DNA of 64,000 bases from Scilla litardierei (GCA_030789695.1 JAULAV010008774.1:95245-159244), one strand, 5' to 3'; positions 35,501 through 48,697 are shown, counted from the first letter of the stretch. The notes: generated from the sequence alone by a model not told the origin. Program-made: numbers and translations.

Positions 35501-38500
35501 TTAGTCTTCTCTTATTTTCCAGTTGAAGATGGCGATCTCCTGGTTTTAACAGACATTTTTGCAGATTTCTCTGAGCTCGAAATTATTTTCTACATTTTCT
35601 GGAAGATATGGATTTTCTTTTTATAGTATATTCTTTTTGTAGCATAATTTTGTCTTCTCTTATTTTTTTAATTGAATAAGACGATCTCCCGATTCCAACG
35701 GACATTTTGGCCGATATTTCTGAGCTAAGAACTATTTTCAACATTTTCTGTAATATATGTATCTTTTTAGTCAATGATATTATTTTTCTATCCTAATTTT
35801 GTCTTCTCTTCTTTTTAAATTGATGATGACGATCTTTCGGTTCCAACGAAAATTTTTACGGATTTTTCTGAACTAGATGCTATTTTCTACATTTTATTGT
35901 AGATTTGGATTTTTTTAATTAAATGATATAATTTTTGTAGCCTACGTTTGTCTTCTCTTATTTTTCACTTGAAAATGGCAGTTTCTTGGTTCTAACAGAA
36001 ATTTTTGCGGATTTTTTTGACATTTGGCCTATTTTCTATAATTTCGGACAGATAGCGATTGTTTTATTAAATGCTATGATTTTTGTGTCTAATTTTGTCT
36101 TCTCTTAGATTTTTCGTTGATGATGGCGATCTCCCAGTTCACATCGATATTTTTGAGGATTTTTCTGAGATCTGGGATATTTTCTGTGTTATTTAGAAGA
36201 AATTGATCGTTTTTTAAATGATATGATATGTTGGCCTAATTTTCTCTTCTCTGTTTTTTGTTAAATTTTGCACTCTCCGGGTTCCGACGGATATTTTTGC
36301 AGATTTTTCGGAGCTCGGAGATATTTTCTACATTTGATGAAAAATAAGAATCTTTATATTAAATGATATGATTTTTATTGCCTAATTTTTTCTTCTTCTT
36401 TTTTCGGTTGAACATAGCGATCGCCCGGTTCTAACAAACATTTTTACGGATTTTCTAATATCTGTGCTATTTTCTTTATTTCATGGAAGATATGGATCTT
36501 TTTATTAAATGATATAATTTTTTATAGCTTAAGTTTGTCTTTTATTATTTTTAAGTTGTAGATGGCGATCTCCCGGTGCCAATAGACATTTTTGCGGATT
36601 TTTCTGAGCGCCGGCATATTTTCTAAATTTTATGGAAGATATGGATCGTTTTATTAAATGATATGATTTTTATAACCTAAGTTTGTTTCTTCTTATTTTC
36701 CAGTTTAAGATGGCGATCTTTATATTAAATGATATGCTTTTTGGCCTAATTTTATCTTAATCTATAAAATGTACATTGTAACCGGGATATCACCATCTTC
36801 AACTGAAAAGATTTTTATGTATCATTTTCTGAGCTTGGTGCTTTTTATACATTTTATGAAAGATATGGATCTTTTTATTAATTGTAATGATTTTTCTGTC
36901 CTAAATTTTTCTTCTCTTATTTTTAGATGAAGATGAAGATATTTTTATCAAATGATATGATGTTTTGGCCGAATTTTGACTTCTCTTATATTCCAGTTGA
37001 AGATGGCGATCACCTATAAAAATGTCTGTTGGAGCCGGAAAATCGCCATCTTCAAGTGAAAGATAAGAGAAGACAAAATTCGAAATCGTGAAATCGCCAT
37101 CTTCATCTATAAAAATGTCCGTTGTAACCGGGATATCGCCATCGTCAACTGAAAAGATTTTTATATATTATTTTCTGAGATTGGTGCTATTTTATACATA
37201 TTATGAAAGATATGGATCTTTTTATTAATTGTAATGATTTTTCTGTCCTAAATTTGTCTTCTCTTATTTTCCAGATGAAGATGACGATATTTTAATTAAA
37301 TGATATGATTTTTTGGCCTAACTTTGAGTTCTCATATATTCCAATTGAAGAAGGCAATCACCTAGTTCCAATGGACATTTTTGCGGATTTTTTGAGCTCT
37401 GGCCTATGTTCCACATTTTTGGAAGATATGGATCGTTTTATTAAATGAAATGATATTTTGGCCTAATTATGTCTTCTCTTATTTTTCTATTGAAGATTGC
37501 GATCACCCAGTTCCACCGGACATTTTTGCGGATTTTTCTGATATCGAGATTATTTTCTACTTTTTCTGGAAAGTATGGATCTTTTATCACATTATATCAT
37601 TTTTGTAGCCTAATTCTATCTTCTCTTATTTTTCAGTTGAAGATGGTGATATCCCGGGATAAACGGACATTTTGGCCAATAATTTTGAGCTCGGGACTAT
37701 TTCTACATTTTTTGTAAGATATGGATCTTTTATTAAATGATGTGATTTTTCTAGCCTAATTTTGTCTTCTCTTATTTTTCAATTGATGCTGGTGATCTCC
37801 CAGTTTAAACGTAAATAGATTTTTCTGAATTCGATGCTATTTTCTACATTTTATTGTCGATATGGATCTTTTTATTAAAAGACATAATTTTTAGAGCCTA
37901 CGTTTGTCTTCTCTTATTTTTCACTTGAAGGTTACGGTTTCTCGGTTCCAACAGAAATGTTTGCGGATTTTTCTGACCTTGGGGCTATTTTCTGTATTTT
38001 CTGGTAGATAATGATCATTTTATTAAATGCTATGGTTTTTTCGCTAATTTTATCTTCTCTAAAATTATTCATTGATGATGGCGATCCCCGGTTCACACGA
38101 AAGTTTTTGAGGATTTTCTGAGTTCTGGGCTATTTTATGTATTATCTAGAAGATATTGATCGTTTTATTCAATGATATGATATTTTGGCCTAATTTTTTC
38201 TTCCCTGTTTTGCATTAATTTTTGCGTTCTCCTGGTTCCGACGGATATTTTTACAGATTTTTCTTAGTTCAGGGATATTTTCTACATTTTTTGGAAAATA
38301 AGAAACTTTGTATTAAATGATATGATTTTTATTGCCAATTTTGTCTTCTGTTATTTTTCAATTGAACATAGTGATCTCTCGGTTCTAACATAAATTTTTG
38401 TGGATTTTCTGAGCTCTGTGCTATTTTCGTTGTTTTATGGAAGATATGAATCTTTTAATTAAATGATATGATTTTTATAGCTTAAGTTTGTCAACTATTA

Positions 38501-41500
38501 TTTTTAAGTTGAAGATGACGATCTCTCGGTTCCAACAGACATTTTTGTGGATTTTTCTGAGCTCAGAGATATTTTCTACATTTTATGGAAGATATGCATA
38601 TTTTTATTAAACGATATGATTTTTACAACCTACGTTTGTCTTCACTTATTTTCCAGTTGAAGATGGCGATCTTTATATGATTTTTTGTCTAAATTTGTCT
38701 TCTCTTAATTTTCAGTTGAAGATGGCATTCTCTCAATCACAACAGACATGTTTGTAGATTTTTCTGAGCTTCGGGCTATTTTTCCCATTTTCTGGAAGAT
38801 ATGTATCGTTTTATTAAATTGTATGAATTTTGGCCTAGTTTTATCTTCTCTTATTTTCCAGTAGAAGTTGGTGATCTCTCGGTTCCAACAGACATTTTTG
38901 CAGATATTTCTGAGCTCAGGGCTATTATTCACATTTTCTGGAATATATGGATCATTTTATTAAGTGATATCAGAAAAGACAAAATTAGTCCAAAAAATGT
39001 CCGTTGGAACCGGGAAATCACCATCTTCAACTGAAATATAGGAGAAGACAAAATTCGGAACCGGGAAATCGCTATCTTCATCTATAAAAATGTCCGTTGT
39101 AATCGGGATATCACGATCTTCAACTGAAAAGATTTTTATATATCTTTTTCTGAGCTTGATGCTATTTTCTTCATTTTATGAAAGATATGAATCGTTTTAT
39201 TAATAGATATGATTTTTCTAGCCTAAATTTGTCTTCTCTTATTTTCCTGTTAAAGATGGCGATCTTTTTATTAAATGATAAAATATTTTGGCCTAATTTT
39301 GTCTTCTCTTATATTCCAATTGAAGATGGCGATCACCCGGTTCCAACGGACATTTTTGCGGATTTTTCTGAGCTCCGGCCTATTTTCCATATTTTTGAAG
39401 ATATGGATCATTTTATTAAATGATATGATATTTTGGCTTAATTTTGTCTTCTTTTATTTTTCCAGTTGAAGATGGCGATCTTCCGGTACCAATAGACATT
39501 TTTGCGGATTTTTCTAAGCTCGGGGCAATTTTCTACACTTTCGAAAAGATAAGAATCTTTATATTATATGACATGATTTTTTATGTTCTAAATTTATCTT
39601 ATCTTATTTTTAGTTGAAGATGGCGATCTCCAGGTTCCTACATTATTGTAGATTTTTCTTAGTTTGGGGCTTTTTTGTACATTTTCTGAGAGACCCTAAA
39701 CCTTTTTATTAAAGGATACAATTTTTTGGCCTAATTTTGTCTACTCATTTTTAGTTGAATATGGCAATATCCTAGTTCCAACGGACATTTGTACGGATTT
39801 TTTTGAGCTCGGGGTTATTTTCTATATTTTATGGCAGATATGTCTATTTTAATTAAATGATATGAATTTTGGCTTCTTTTATTTTTCTGTAGAAGTTGGC
39901 GATCTTCAGGTTCCAACAGACATTTTTGTGGATTTCTCTGGGCTCCGATCTATTTTCTACATTTTCTTTATGATACACATGTTTATTTTAAATGATATGA
40001 TTATTATAAACTAATTTTTGTTATTTTATTATTCAGTTGAAGATGGTAATCTCCGGTCCAAACGAACATTTTTGCAGAATTTTCAGAGCTTGGAGCTATT
40101 TTTCATTTTCGGGAAGTTATGAATATTTTTATTGAATGATATGATTTTTGGACTTATTTTTTCTTCTCTTATTTTTCAGTTGAAGATGGTGATATCCCGG
40201 TTCCAATGAACATTTGGCAGATTTTTCGGGGCTTCGAGCAATTTTCTAAATTTACGTAAAGTTGTGGATCTTTTAAATTAAATGATATGATTTTTATAGC
40301 CTAATTTTGTCATCTCTTATTTTTTTCAGTTGAACATAGCGATCTCCATGTTCCAACGAATATTGTTTTGGATTTTCTGAGCTTGGTGCTATGTTCTTTA
40401 TTTTATTAAAGAAAGGGATCTTTTTATTAAATTATATGATTTTTATTGCTCAAGTTTGTCTTCAATTATTTTTAATTTGAAAATGGGATCTCCCGGTTCC
40501 AACGGACATTTTTGCGGATTTTTCTGAGCTCAAGGCTATTATATATATTTTATGGAAGATATGGAACTTTTTATTAAATGATATGATTTTTATAACCAAA
40601 GTTTGTCTTCTCTTATTTTCCATTTGAAGATGGCGATCTTTATATTGAATGATACGATTTTTTGGACTAATTTTGTCTTCTCTTATATTTTAGTTGAAGA
40701 TGACATTCTCTTGGTCCCAAAGGAAATTTTTGAGGATTTTTCTGAGCTCCAGGCTATTTTTCCCATTTTATGGAAGATATAGATCGTTTTATTAAATGAT
40801 ATGATTTTTGGCATAATTTTGTCTTCTCTTATTTTACAATTGAAGTTGGCAATCTCCCTATTCCAACATATATTTTTTGCAGATATTTCTGAGCTCGGGC
40901 TATTTTCCACATTTTCTGGAAGATATGGATTATTTTATTAAATGATGTCGGAGAAGACAAAATTAGGCCACAAAATGTTTGTTGGACCTGGGAAATCGTC
41001 GTCAACTTCAACTGAAATATAAGAGAAGACAAAATTTCGAAACGGGAAATCACAATCTTCATTCATAAAAATGTACGTTGTAACCGAGATATTCGCCATC
41101 TTCAACTGAAAAGTTTTTTATATATCATTTTCTGAGCTTGGTGCTATTTTATACATTTTATGAAAGATATGGATCTTTTTATTAAATGATACGATTTTTC
41201 TAGCCTAAATTTGTCTTCTCTTATTTTCCAGTTGAAGATAGTGATCGCCCGGTTCCAATGGAAATTTTTGTGGATTTTCTGAGTTCCGGCTTAACTTCTC
41301 TTATTTTCCAGTCTAAGATGGTGATCTCCTGGTTCTAACGGACATTTTTGCGGATTTTCTGTGCTCGAAACTATTTTGTATAGTCCTCGAAGATATGGAT
41401 CTTTTTATTACATTATATGATTTTTGTAGTCTAATTTTGTCTTCACTTATCTTTAGTTGAAGATGGAAATATCCCGGTTTCAACAGACATTTTTTGCGGA

Positions 41501-42711
41501 TATTCCTTAGCATGTGCATAGTTTCTACATTTTCTGTAAGATATAGCTCTTTTTATTAAATGATATGATTTTTTCTATCCTAAATTTGTCTTTCCTTATT
41601 TTTCAATTGAAGATGGCGATCTCCCGGTTCCAACGGAAATTTTTTCGAATTTTCTGACCTTGAGGCTATTTTCTACGTTTTATAGTTGATATGGATATTT
41701 TTATTAAATGAAATGATTTTATAGCCTACGTTTATCATCTCTTAATTTTCAATTGAAGATGGCAGTCTCCTAGTTCCAACGGACTTTTTTGCGGATTTTT
41801 CTGAACTCGGGGTTATTTTCTGAATTTTCTGGAAGATATCGATCGTTTTATTAAATGATCTGATTTTTGGCCATATTTTTTCTTCACTTTTTCGCTAATG
41901 ATGGCGATTTTCTGAAACCAACGGATATTTTTACGGATGTTTCTGAGATATGGCCTTTTTTCTGTATTATCTGGAAGATATCGATCATGTTATTAAATGA
42001 TAAGTTTTTTTGGTCCAATTTTGTTTTCTCCTTTTTTGTTAAATTTGGCGATCTCTCGGTTCTGACGGATATTTTTGCGGATTTTTCTGAGCTCGGGGAT
42101 ATTTTCTATATTTTATGTTAAATAAGAATCTTTATATTAAGTGATAGGATTTCTATTGCCAAATTTTGTCTTCTCTTATTTTTCAGTTGAACATGGCGAT
42201 CTCCTGGATACAACGGACGTTTTTTTCGGATTTTCTGATCTTTGTGATATTTTCTTTTTTATGGAAGATATGGATCTTTTTATTAAATGATATTAAATGA
42301 TATTATTTTTAAGATGAAAATGGTGATCTCCCGTTCCAATGGACATTTTTGCGGATTTTTTAGAGTTTCGGCATTTTTTTTACATTTTATGGAAGATTTG
42401 GATCTTTTTATTAAATGATATGATTTTTATAACCTAAATTTGTTTTCTCTTATTTGCCAGTTTAAGATGGCAATCTTTATATTGCATGATATTATGTTTT
42501 GGCTTAATTTGTCTTCTCTTATTTTTCAGTTGAAAATGGCATTCTCTTGGTCCCAAAGGAAATTTTTGCAGATTTTTCTGAGCTCCGGACTATTTTCCAC
42601 ATTCTCTGGGAGATATGGAACGTTTTATTTAATGATATGATTTTTTGGTCCAATTTTATCTTCTCTTAATTTCTAGTTGAAGTTGGCGATCTCCCAGTTC
42701 CAACATACATT
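32544..42711 (+). repeat. Sat150 array, plus orientation, with periodic reversed segments
   Basis: Roughly 65-70 units. Consensus elements: TCTTCTCTTATTTTTCAG, TTGAAGATGGCGATCTCCC, GGTTCCAACGGACATTTTTG, CGGATTTTTCTGAGCTCGGG, GCTATTTTCTACATTTT, GGAAGATATGGATC and TTTTTATTAAATGATATGA. Full units are about 147-150 bp; shorter ~70-bp units that jump from GATGGCGATCTT straight to TATTAAATGAT alternate in places. Short reversed segments lie at about 33717-33893, 35028-35187, 36762-36812 (partial), 37013-37160, 38968-39130 and 40947-41113. Confidence 0.93.
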
Positions 42712-43030
42712 CACTACTACAAAAAGGACCTTTAATAGCACACCTTTAATAGCGCTTGCCAATTATAAGCGCTGTTAATTAGAGGCACATATAATAGACA
42801 GCGTTTCTTTTTGCAAGCGCTGTTATAGGTCGGATAATAGACAACGCTTCTTTCTGTAAGCGTTGTTAAAGATCGGATAATAGACAGCGCTTCTTTTTGC
42901 AAGCGCTGTTTATTAGAAGCACAGATAATACACAACGCTTCTTTCTGCAAGCGCTGTTAAATGTTAGATGAGAGAAAGCGCTTCTTTTTAGAAGCGCCGT
43001 AAAAGTTTTTTTACAAGCGCTGTTAAAGAC
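42712..43030. repeat. CACTA left subterminal repeat region
   Basis: Repeated AGCGCTTCTTTTTGCAAGCGCTG units in both orientations, separated by TTAAAGGTC/GATAATAGACA spacers. In Spm-type elements such subterminal motifs bind the element-encoded regulatory protein (family knowledge). Confidence 0.85.
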
Positions 43031-43428
43031 CGTGCGATCATTTTCCTCCTCTATTGGACTAGGGCCCCCCCTTCTCCTTCAGTCTAGGCTTCCTCCCTCT
43101 ACGTAAGTGCTCCGTCGAGCCCGAAGCGATTCGGGGATCCGTTCGCCTACTGCTACCACTACACCATCGCTCCGACTAGCCTGTCTCGCGTCACAGTGAT
43201 ATTCATGTCTTCGGCCGTTCCTTTCGTTTGGGGCTAGCCTGTCTTCAAAATTTTCATCTCTCTCTTCAAAATTAAGAGGTATTGGTTTTAGGGTTTCGTA
43301 TCTTTCTTCAAAATTTTCATGGAAAAAGATCTCTTCGTTTCTTGTTAGGTTGGGGAACGGACGAGGCGACGATCATCGAGATTCTAGGGCATCATTCGTC
43401 GTTCCAGTGCCTCCACATACGATAGGTG
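43031..43428. other. CACTA interior, leader-like unassigned sequence
   Basis: Pyrimidine-rich, with TTAGGGTTTCGT and TCTTCAAAATTTTCAT motifs like a plant 5' untranslated region. No open frame with a recognisable product. Confidence 0.35.
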
Positions 43429-43690
43429 TATGATGATGACAAATGGACGAATGTCTCCATTCCATCCCTCGTATGTAAAACCCCTCTCTCTGGCATCTCT
43501 CCGGCGTCGCTATGCAATCGGTGCCACTTTCTTTCCATCGCTCTCTCAGACTCTCTCTCTCTCTCTCTCTTATGATGATGACAAATGGACGAATGTCTCC
43601 ATTCCATCCCTCGTATGTAAAACCCCTCTCTCTGGCATCTCTCCGGCGTCGCTATGCAATCGGTGCCACTTTCTTTCCATCGCTCTCTCA

Positions 43691-43741
<51 letters not shown>
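43429..43741 (+). repeat. 142-bp tandem duplication ending in (CT)n
   Basis: The unit starting TATGATGATGACAAATGG occurs at 43429 and 43571 (period 142) and the copies are essentially identical. The first copy ends in a short CT tract; the second ends in about 24 CT repeats (43693-43741). Overlapping frames of about 100 codons here are duplication artefacts. Confidence 0.92.
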
Positions 43742-43744
<3 letters not shown>

Positions 43745-46700
43745 CCGCAGGAACCGGCGAGTTTATTTGTTTGATGTTTGGATTTTGTGGGGTTTTGATG
43801 CTGTTTTTAGCTGGCTTAGGGTTCGGATTGATTATTGATGGCAGTGCCTATGTGCTTTTGCCTAAGAAGAAAACTAAGGACTTTTACTGGTTCTTTTCTC
43901 TGCAAATGATTTTACAGCATACTCATGTTTTGAGTCTTTTGACCGTGTATCCATTTTGATTCTGGCACAAATAAAGTTTCTATGGTTCCAATTAGAAGGA
44001 ATTATCTAGAAATCTTGATTTGTTAGATCCAAGTGTTTAACATTTCTCGGTTAGTGATCAAATACAAGTACATCACCTATTTCCACTAGTTATTAGACAA
44101 ATGGCTCATAACAGAGACAACAGATTCTACTTATTTTTTATATTAGAGATGGTTCACACTAGTTTATTATTGGTGCATGGTATCAACAAATTTACAATGG
44201 CCTTTGAGAAATACGTGAGAATCCATAAGGAATTTGAAAAAATATATTCCAGCATAATTGTAGGAGATGCTACTTCTGATAAGATTGTTGCTGATGTTCT
44301 GCTAATGGGATCTTTTACATTGTTCAGCCCGCTGTCAACACCGTGGCCAACTTCAGCTCAAAGAGGACGGTTATATGGATCAACAAGGGAATGTACTAGT
44401 AAGTATCCTGATAATTGAAGTAAATGGTGGTTACAGTGCCTTGTGTGTTGCAAGCAGCCACTAATGATATTCTTATATGTATCCTGATAATTTATACCAT
44501 GAAGCTTTTTATATGTATTCAAAATTGTCTCTTCAGACTTGTTATCGTATCCAAGACAACATTCATAGTGATCTAACTGTCCATTAATGGGGGTAGTTTA
44601 AAGAGAATTTTGAGAAACATTTTTGGTATTTTTGAGGAATTTTAAAAGTTTGTTGCATTTTAGAGATAATCAGTAAAAAAATTTTTGGTTTGTTACATAA
44701 CTTAGCCTATTGCCAGTTCATTCTTTTGATATCATTGCATATCATTTTGGTGATTGTATCATAGAACATTGAATAACAGTTTCCTTTATTTCATTTGATA
44801 TTAAATAACAGTTTCCTTTAACTACTGATTGCTGCTCAAAATGTACTTGATCAATTACCATTCATCTGCGTACTTATAGGAAGAATTCCATATTCTATTT
44901 CATAGAATTCTCTGTGTATTGATATTTAATTACGCCTTAATACAAGTGAGCATTGGACATAATAATTGCTAGGGCTGCTCGTAGACAAAATTTCTCTTTT
45001 CTTTTTTTATTAGTAATATAAGTGAGACTTATGTTCAGAGTTTATTGTTCACTGCTTATCAATATCTGTGTAACAGGCGCAAGCAATTACAGAGTCAGAT
45101 GTAACGGAATAATAATTTGGAAGGACAACAATATATATACATATCTCTCAATTTTTTGTGAGGGTATGTTTTTTGATTTCATTTTACCAATGGGGTGCCT
45201 GTAAATTCATGCCTGAGAAGTGCAAGCCAAGCATGTACTCTAAGATGTTCAAGTATGCTTGCCCTGCTACTAGTGCTCCTCAATATTGAGTTAGCATTTT
45301 ATCTTTAGCATGTCATCACACAACCTTGATCAAAATCCCCAATGTGCCAAGCAAGATGATTCTTATAGTCTCGTTTTCTATCTTGAAAAATGAACGTTAT
45401 TGATCAGGGCATGTTACACTCATCCTGCACATGTTATTTCCTGATCCACATATTTTTTCAGGCCTCCGTATGATTTTGGTGTCATCAGTTGCTATATTTG
45501 ACCTGTATGATGTGTAAATTTGAGTTTGGGCTGATATGAAAACTTGGTCTCAAAGAAGCAGGATCCTTTTGGGGCATAAAGAATGTCATTTTGGAGTGGT
45601 GCATGCCGAGGCCAGGTGGTGCAATCTTAGTGCATGTATGCTTGTTGAAATAAGCTTAATGTGATGATAATCTGCTTGCATCATTTTATGCTGCATATGT
45701 GAGAACTTAGAAAGATTTATTAGTGATATATGTACTATCTATTTATGTTGCTTTATTAATTATGATAATTAGGTGGTTATGCTTGTGGGATTAAGAAAGC
45801 TGAGGGTTAGCCACCAAATGATGTCACACTCTAAAATCAACAGTATCCCTGGTTTTTTAAGGTCAAGATAATGTTATATTCTTATGGATGTTCTTTTTCG
45901 TTGTTAATATCAGGTTGTTCCACTGGCTATTATGCATTTTGAGGATTCGGTATTGGTAGGGAGTGCAAGTTTAAATATTTTCCTTCTATGATCATGTTAC
46001 ATGACATTCTTTAATCTCTTGTGCAAAACTCCTTAAGAAATCTATGGAACAGCTTTTGTTTTGATAATTAATGTTATCTAATTGGTAGTGAGTTTTTAGA
46101 GTAAAATTTGATGAGTTTCCGTTTTTTGTATTTGAATCTTTGATGACTACCAACATAAGATTTTTTTGGTTGATCCAACAAGAAGGATGAATAGCTTTTG
46201 TATTATGTCGAGTATATGACAACACTTAGTAGGGATTCCTCGGGAAATATCTGCCTCAAAATAAAACACCGGCTGCCAGGTTTAACTATGCCAATTACCA
46301 AGTGTAGAAAATCACACGCCATACATAACCTGTTTATACGTTCACTCTTCTTAAAAAGTTTTCATACATCCCCATCAGGTTTCCACATTGGTAGTTTTTT
46401 TTCAGTTTCCTACCCTTATTCTGGGCGCCCAAACTATAAGTGAATCGGATTAATAGGCAAGAATTCTTCTGTTAGGATGTGTTTGGCTGGAGAGAAAATG
46501 AATGAAAAGGAAGAAAATCAAGTGGGAAAATTACTATACATTGTTTCTTTGAAATATTAAACATAAAATCAGTGAGAATGACAGAAAGAAGAAATGAACA
46601 AATTCGAATGAGTATGTCTGAAGCAAACAGTCCATCTTTTCAGTTACCCATCGCAATATTCTTTAGCTTATCACATGAATATTTTCGTGCAAAATTAAAT

Positions 46701-46821
46701 TTTATCCCTTTCAAGCAAGTTATTGATGATCTTTAACAGCGCTTGTGCAAAGTTAAATATTTGTTAGCTTATCTATGTAATCATTTCGTTAAGATTTATC
46801 ATCTGTTCAATTGGATTTTAG
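43742..46821. other. CACTA interior, intron-like unassigned sequence
   Basis: AT-rich. A CAG/GAACCGGCG junction near 43750 resembles a splice acceptor. A 105-codon plus-strand frame at 44101-44418 (including INKFTMAFEKYVRIHK) has no recognisable domain and could be a second captured fragment. I looked for the upstream ferritin exons (transit peptide and first helix) and did not find them. Confidence 0.35.
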
Positions 46822-47631
46822 ATTTTTCAAGGAATTGAGCGAGGAGGAGCGAGACCATGTAGAGAAACTAATGGAGTACCTGGTATTTTACTACTTGTGT
46901 TTAACGCTGTATGTATCTAAATTTCTAATGATATCGACTGAAATCCAGAACAAACGCGGAGGCAGAGTGAATCTTCAATCGATATTGATGCCCTTGACCG
47001 AGTTTGATCACGCTGAGAAAGGAAATGCACTGCATGGTATGGACCAATATCTGTATATGTATGAGTTTGAACATGCATAACGTCGATTTTTTCTAAAGCT
47101 TTCGCTAATTTATTTTCAGCAATGGAACTGTATCTCTCGAGAAACTGATGAACGAGAAGCTCCTCAACTTGCACAAAGTGAGCCACCTAGAGAGAGATAG
47201 TACATATTGATCTTGTGCTAACTACTCAATTCATGTTATTATGCTTCTTTTGTGTGTTGCAGGTAGAAACCAAGTGCAACGATCCTCAGCTCACTGACTT
47301 TGTGGAAAGTGAATTCCTTAATGAGCAGGTGAAGCCTTTATGAGTATCGCTTGTGAATCAAGTGGGGTTTGATCCTCAGCTCACTGAGTTGTTTCCTCGT
47401 TTGTGTTTGTTCACATCAGGTTGAGGCTATAAAGAAGATATCTGAATATATGGCTTAACTGCGAAGGGTGGGCAAGGGACACGGTAAGACTCATGTCATC
47501 GATTCATTTATCATATTTTTTCAGGTTGTTTGGTTACTAATTTGTTCTAAATTTGCTGTCTCGGGATTTTTTGTCTTGCAGGAGTCTGGCATTTCGATCA
47601 GATGCTCCTCCATGAAGAAGCTGCGGCTTGA
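46822..47631 (+). pseudogene. Captured 3' half of a plant ferritin gene, six exons, broken
   Basis: Six exon pieces with GT-AG-type borders: 46822-46882, 46949-47036, 47120-47177, 47263-47328, 47420-47483 and 47582-47631. They read as plant ferritin from the second helix to the C-terminus: [37 protein letters not shown], then LNLHK, TDFVESEFLNEQ, VEAIKKISEY and VWHFDQMLLHEE, then stop. Ferritin is the plastid iron-storage shell. Conserved ferroxidase-type Glu and His residues (EEERDHVEK) and the FVESEFLNEQ block are kept. Missing are the transit peptide and first helix. Lesions: about four bases lost after ATGGAACTG in the third exon, an in-frame TAA in the fifth (before LRRVGKGHG), and CTG for the expected CAG at the first exon end. 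Introns are kept, so capture was at DNA level. Confidence 0.92.
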
Positions 47632-48109
47632 GGCATGGAATTCTGGAACGGATGATGCTTGCCCGAGGAAGATGGTTACTTGTCAACTAGCTGGCAGTCT
47701 CTAGATGTGGTGACTGATCACCGTTGTTTGATGTGTTGTATGAACTTTCATGTTGTAGTTTAGGTTTTATTAGGGACGATATGGAGTAGAAATTAAGCTG
47801 CCTATGCTTTTGCTGTTGTCTTGTAGAGGGGCCGTTGTCAGTCTAGTCTTTTGACTATTGATTGCAGGTTTTGTTCTGCCATTTTGTGGCAGGCTGTTGT
47901 AGTCAATTTTCATCTGCAATAAGAATGGTCATGTGTTTTCTATGGATTCAACCTTGCAATATTACTTCATATACTGATCGCACATGTCTATTATGTGTGG
48001 TTGTCTGCTTAGACTGATTTTCTTAAGCGCAAGCTGTTGCGGATGCATCCTTAATTTCCAAGTTGAATAACATGAGAGAACTAAAAAAATACCCGTACAT
48101 AAAGTGCAT
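47632..48109. other. Ferritin 3' flank carried by the CACTA element
   Basis: Non-coding sequence continuing from the ferritin stop, with T-rich stretches compatible with a plant 3' untranslated region (about 47700-47900). It precedes the right subterminal repeats. Confidence 0.5.
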
Positions 48110-48697
48110 GGGCACAAGCGCACATAATAAACAGCGCTTCGGCTAAAGAAGCGCTGTGAAAGGCGCCCCTTTAACAGCGCTTCTTTAGTGCAAGCGTTGT
48201 TAAAGGCACTCCTTTAACAGCGCTTGTTAGTGCAAGCGCTGTTAAAGGTGGAAGTGCATGGGCACAAGCGCACATAATAGACAGCGCTTCTTTAGCACAA
48301 GCGCTGTGAAAGGTCCACCTTTAACAGTGCTTCTTTAGTGCAAGCGCTGTTAAAGGCACCCCTTTAACAGTGCTTGTTAGTCTAAGCGCTATTAAAGGTG
48401 GACCTTTAACAACGCTTGCACTAACAAGCGTTGTTAAAGGCACCCCTTTAACAGCGCTTGTTAGTCTAAGCGCTGTTAAAGGTGGACCTTTAACAGCGCT
48501 TGCACTAACAAGCGCTGTTAAAGGCCCCCCCTTTAACCGCGCTTGCACTAACAAGCGCTGTCTATTGGGACCTTTAACAGCGCTTGTAAAGCGCTATTAA
48601 AACCAACCCCCCTTTAGCAGCGGCGAGATAGACAGCGCGCAGAAGCGCTGTTAAAGACCTTATTTAAGCGCTGTTAAAGATCCCTTTTGTAGTAGTG
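48110..48697. repeat. CACTA right subterminal repeat region
   Basis: Dense AGCGCTTGTTAGTGCAAGCG/CTGTTAAAGG units in alternating orientation, richer than the left end. Open frames of about 76 codons on both strands here are repeat artefacts. Confidence 0.9.

Larger units (their letters stand above)
42712..48697. mobile_element. CACTA (EnSpm-type) transposon, non-autonomous, 5,986 bp
   Basis: Termini are CACTACTACAAAAAGGACC and, reversed, GGGATCCCTTTTGTAGTAGTG-like sequence ending GTAGTAGTG. These are imperfect inverted repeats beginning CACTACTACAAAA. Three-base target duplications ATT flank it (42709-42711 and 48698-48700), the CACTA signature, and the satellite is continuous once it is removed. 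Both subterminal regions are packed with AGCGCTTG/CAAGCGCTGTT motifs. No transposase ORF is seen. The interior instead holds gene-derived sequence including the 3' half of a ferritin gene. Confidence 0.93.

Noticed and set aside
43430..43959. Three overlapping plus-strand frames of 101-114 codons with Ser-Leu runs
   Set aside because: They arise from the 142-bp duplication and the CT microsatellite.
48321..48600. Frames of about 77 codons on both strands with repeated VKGxPLTAL peptides
   Set aside because: They are translations of the CACTA subterminal repeats.
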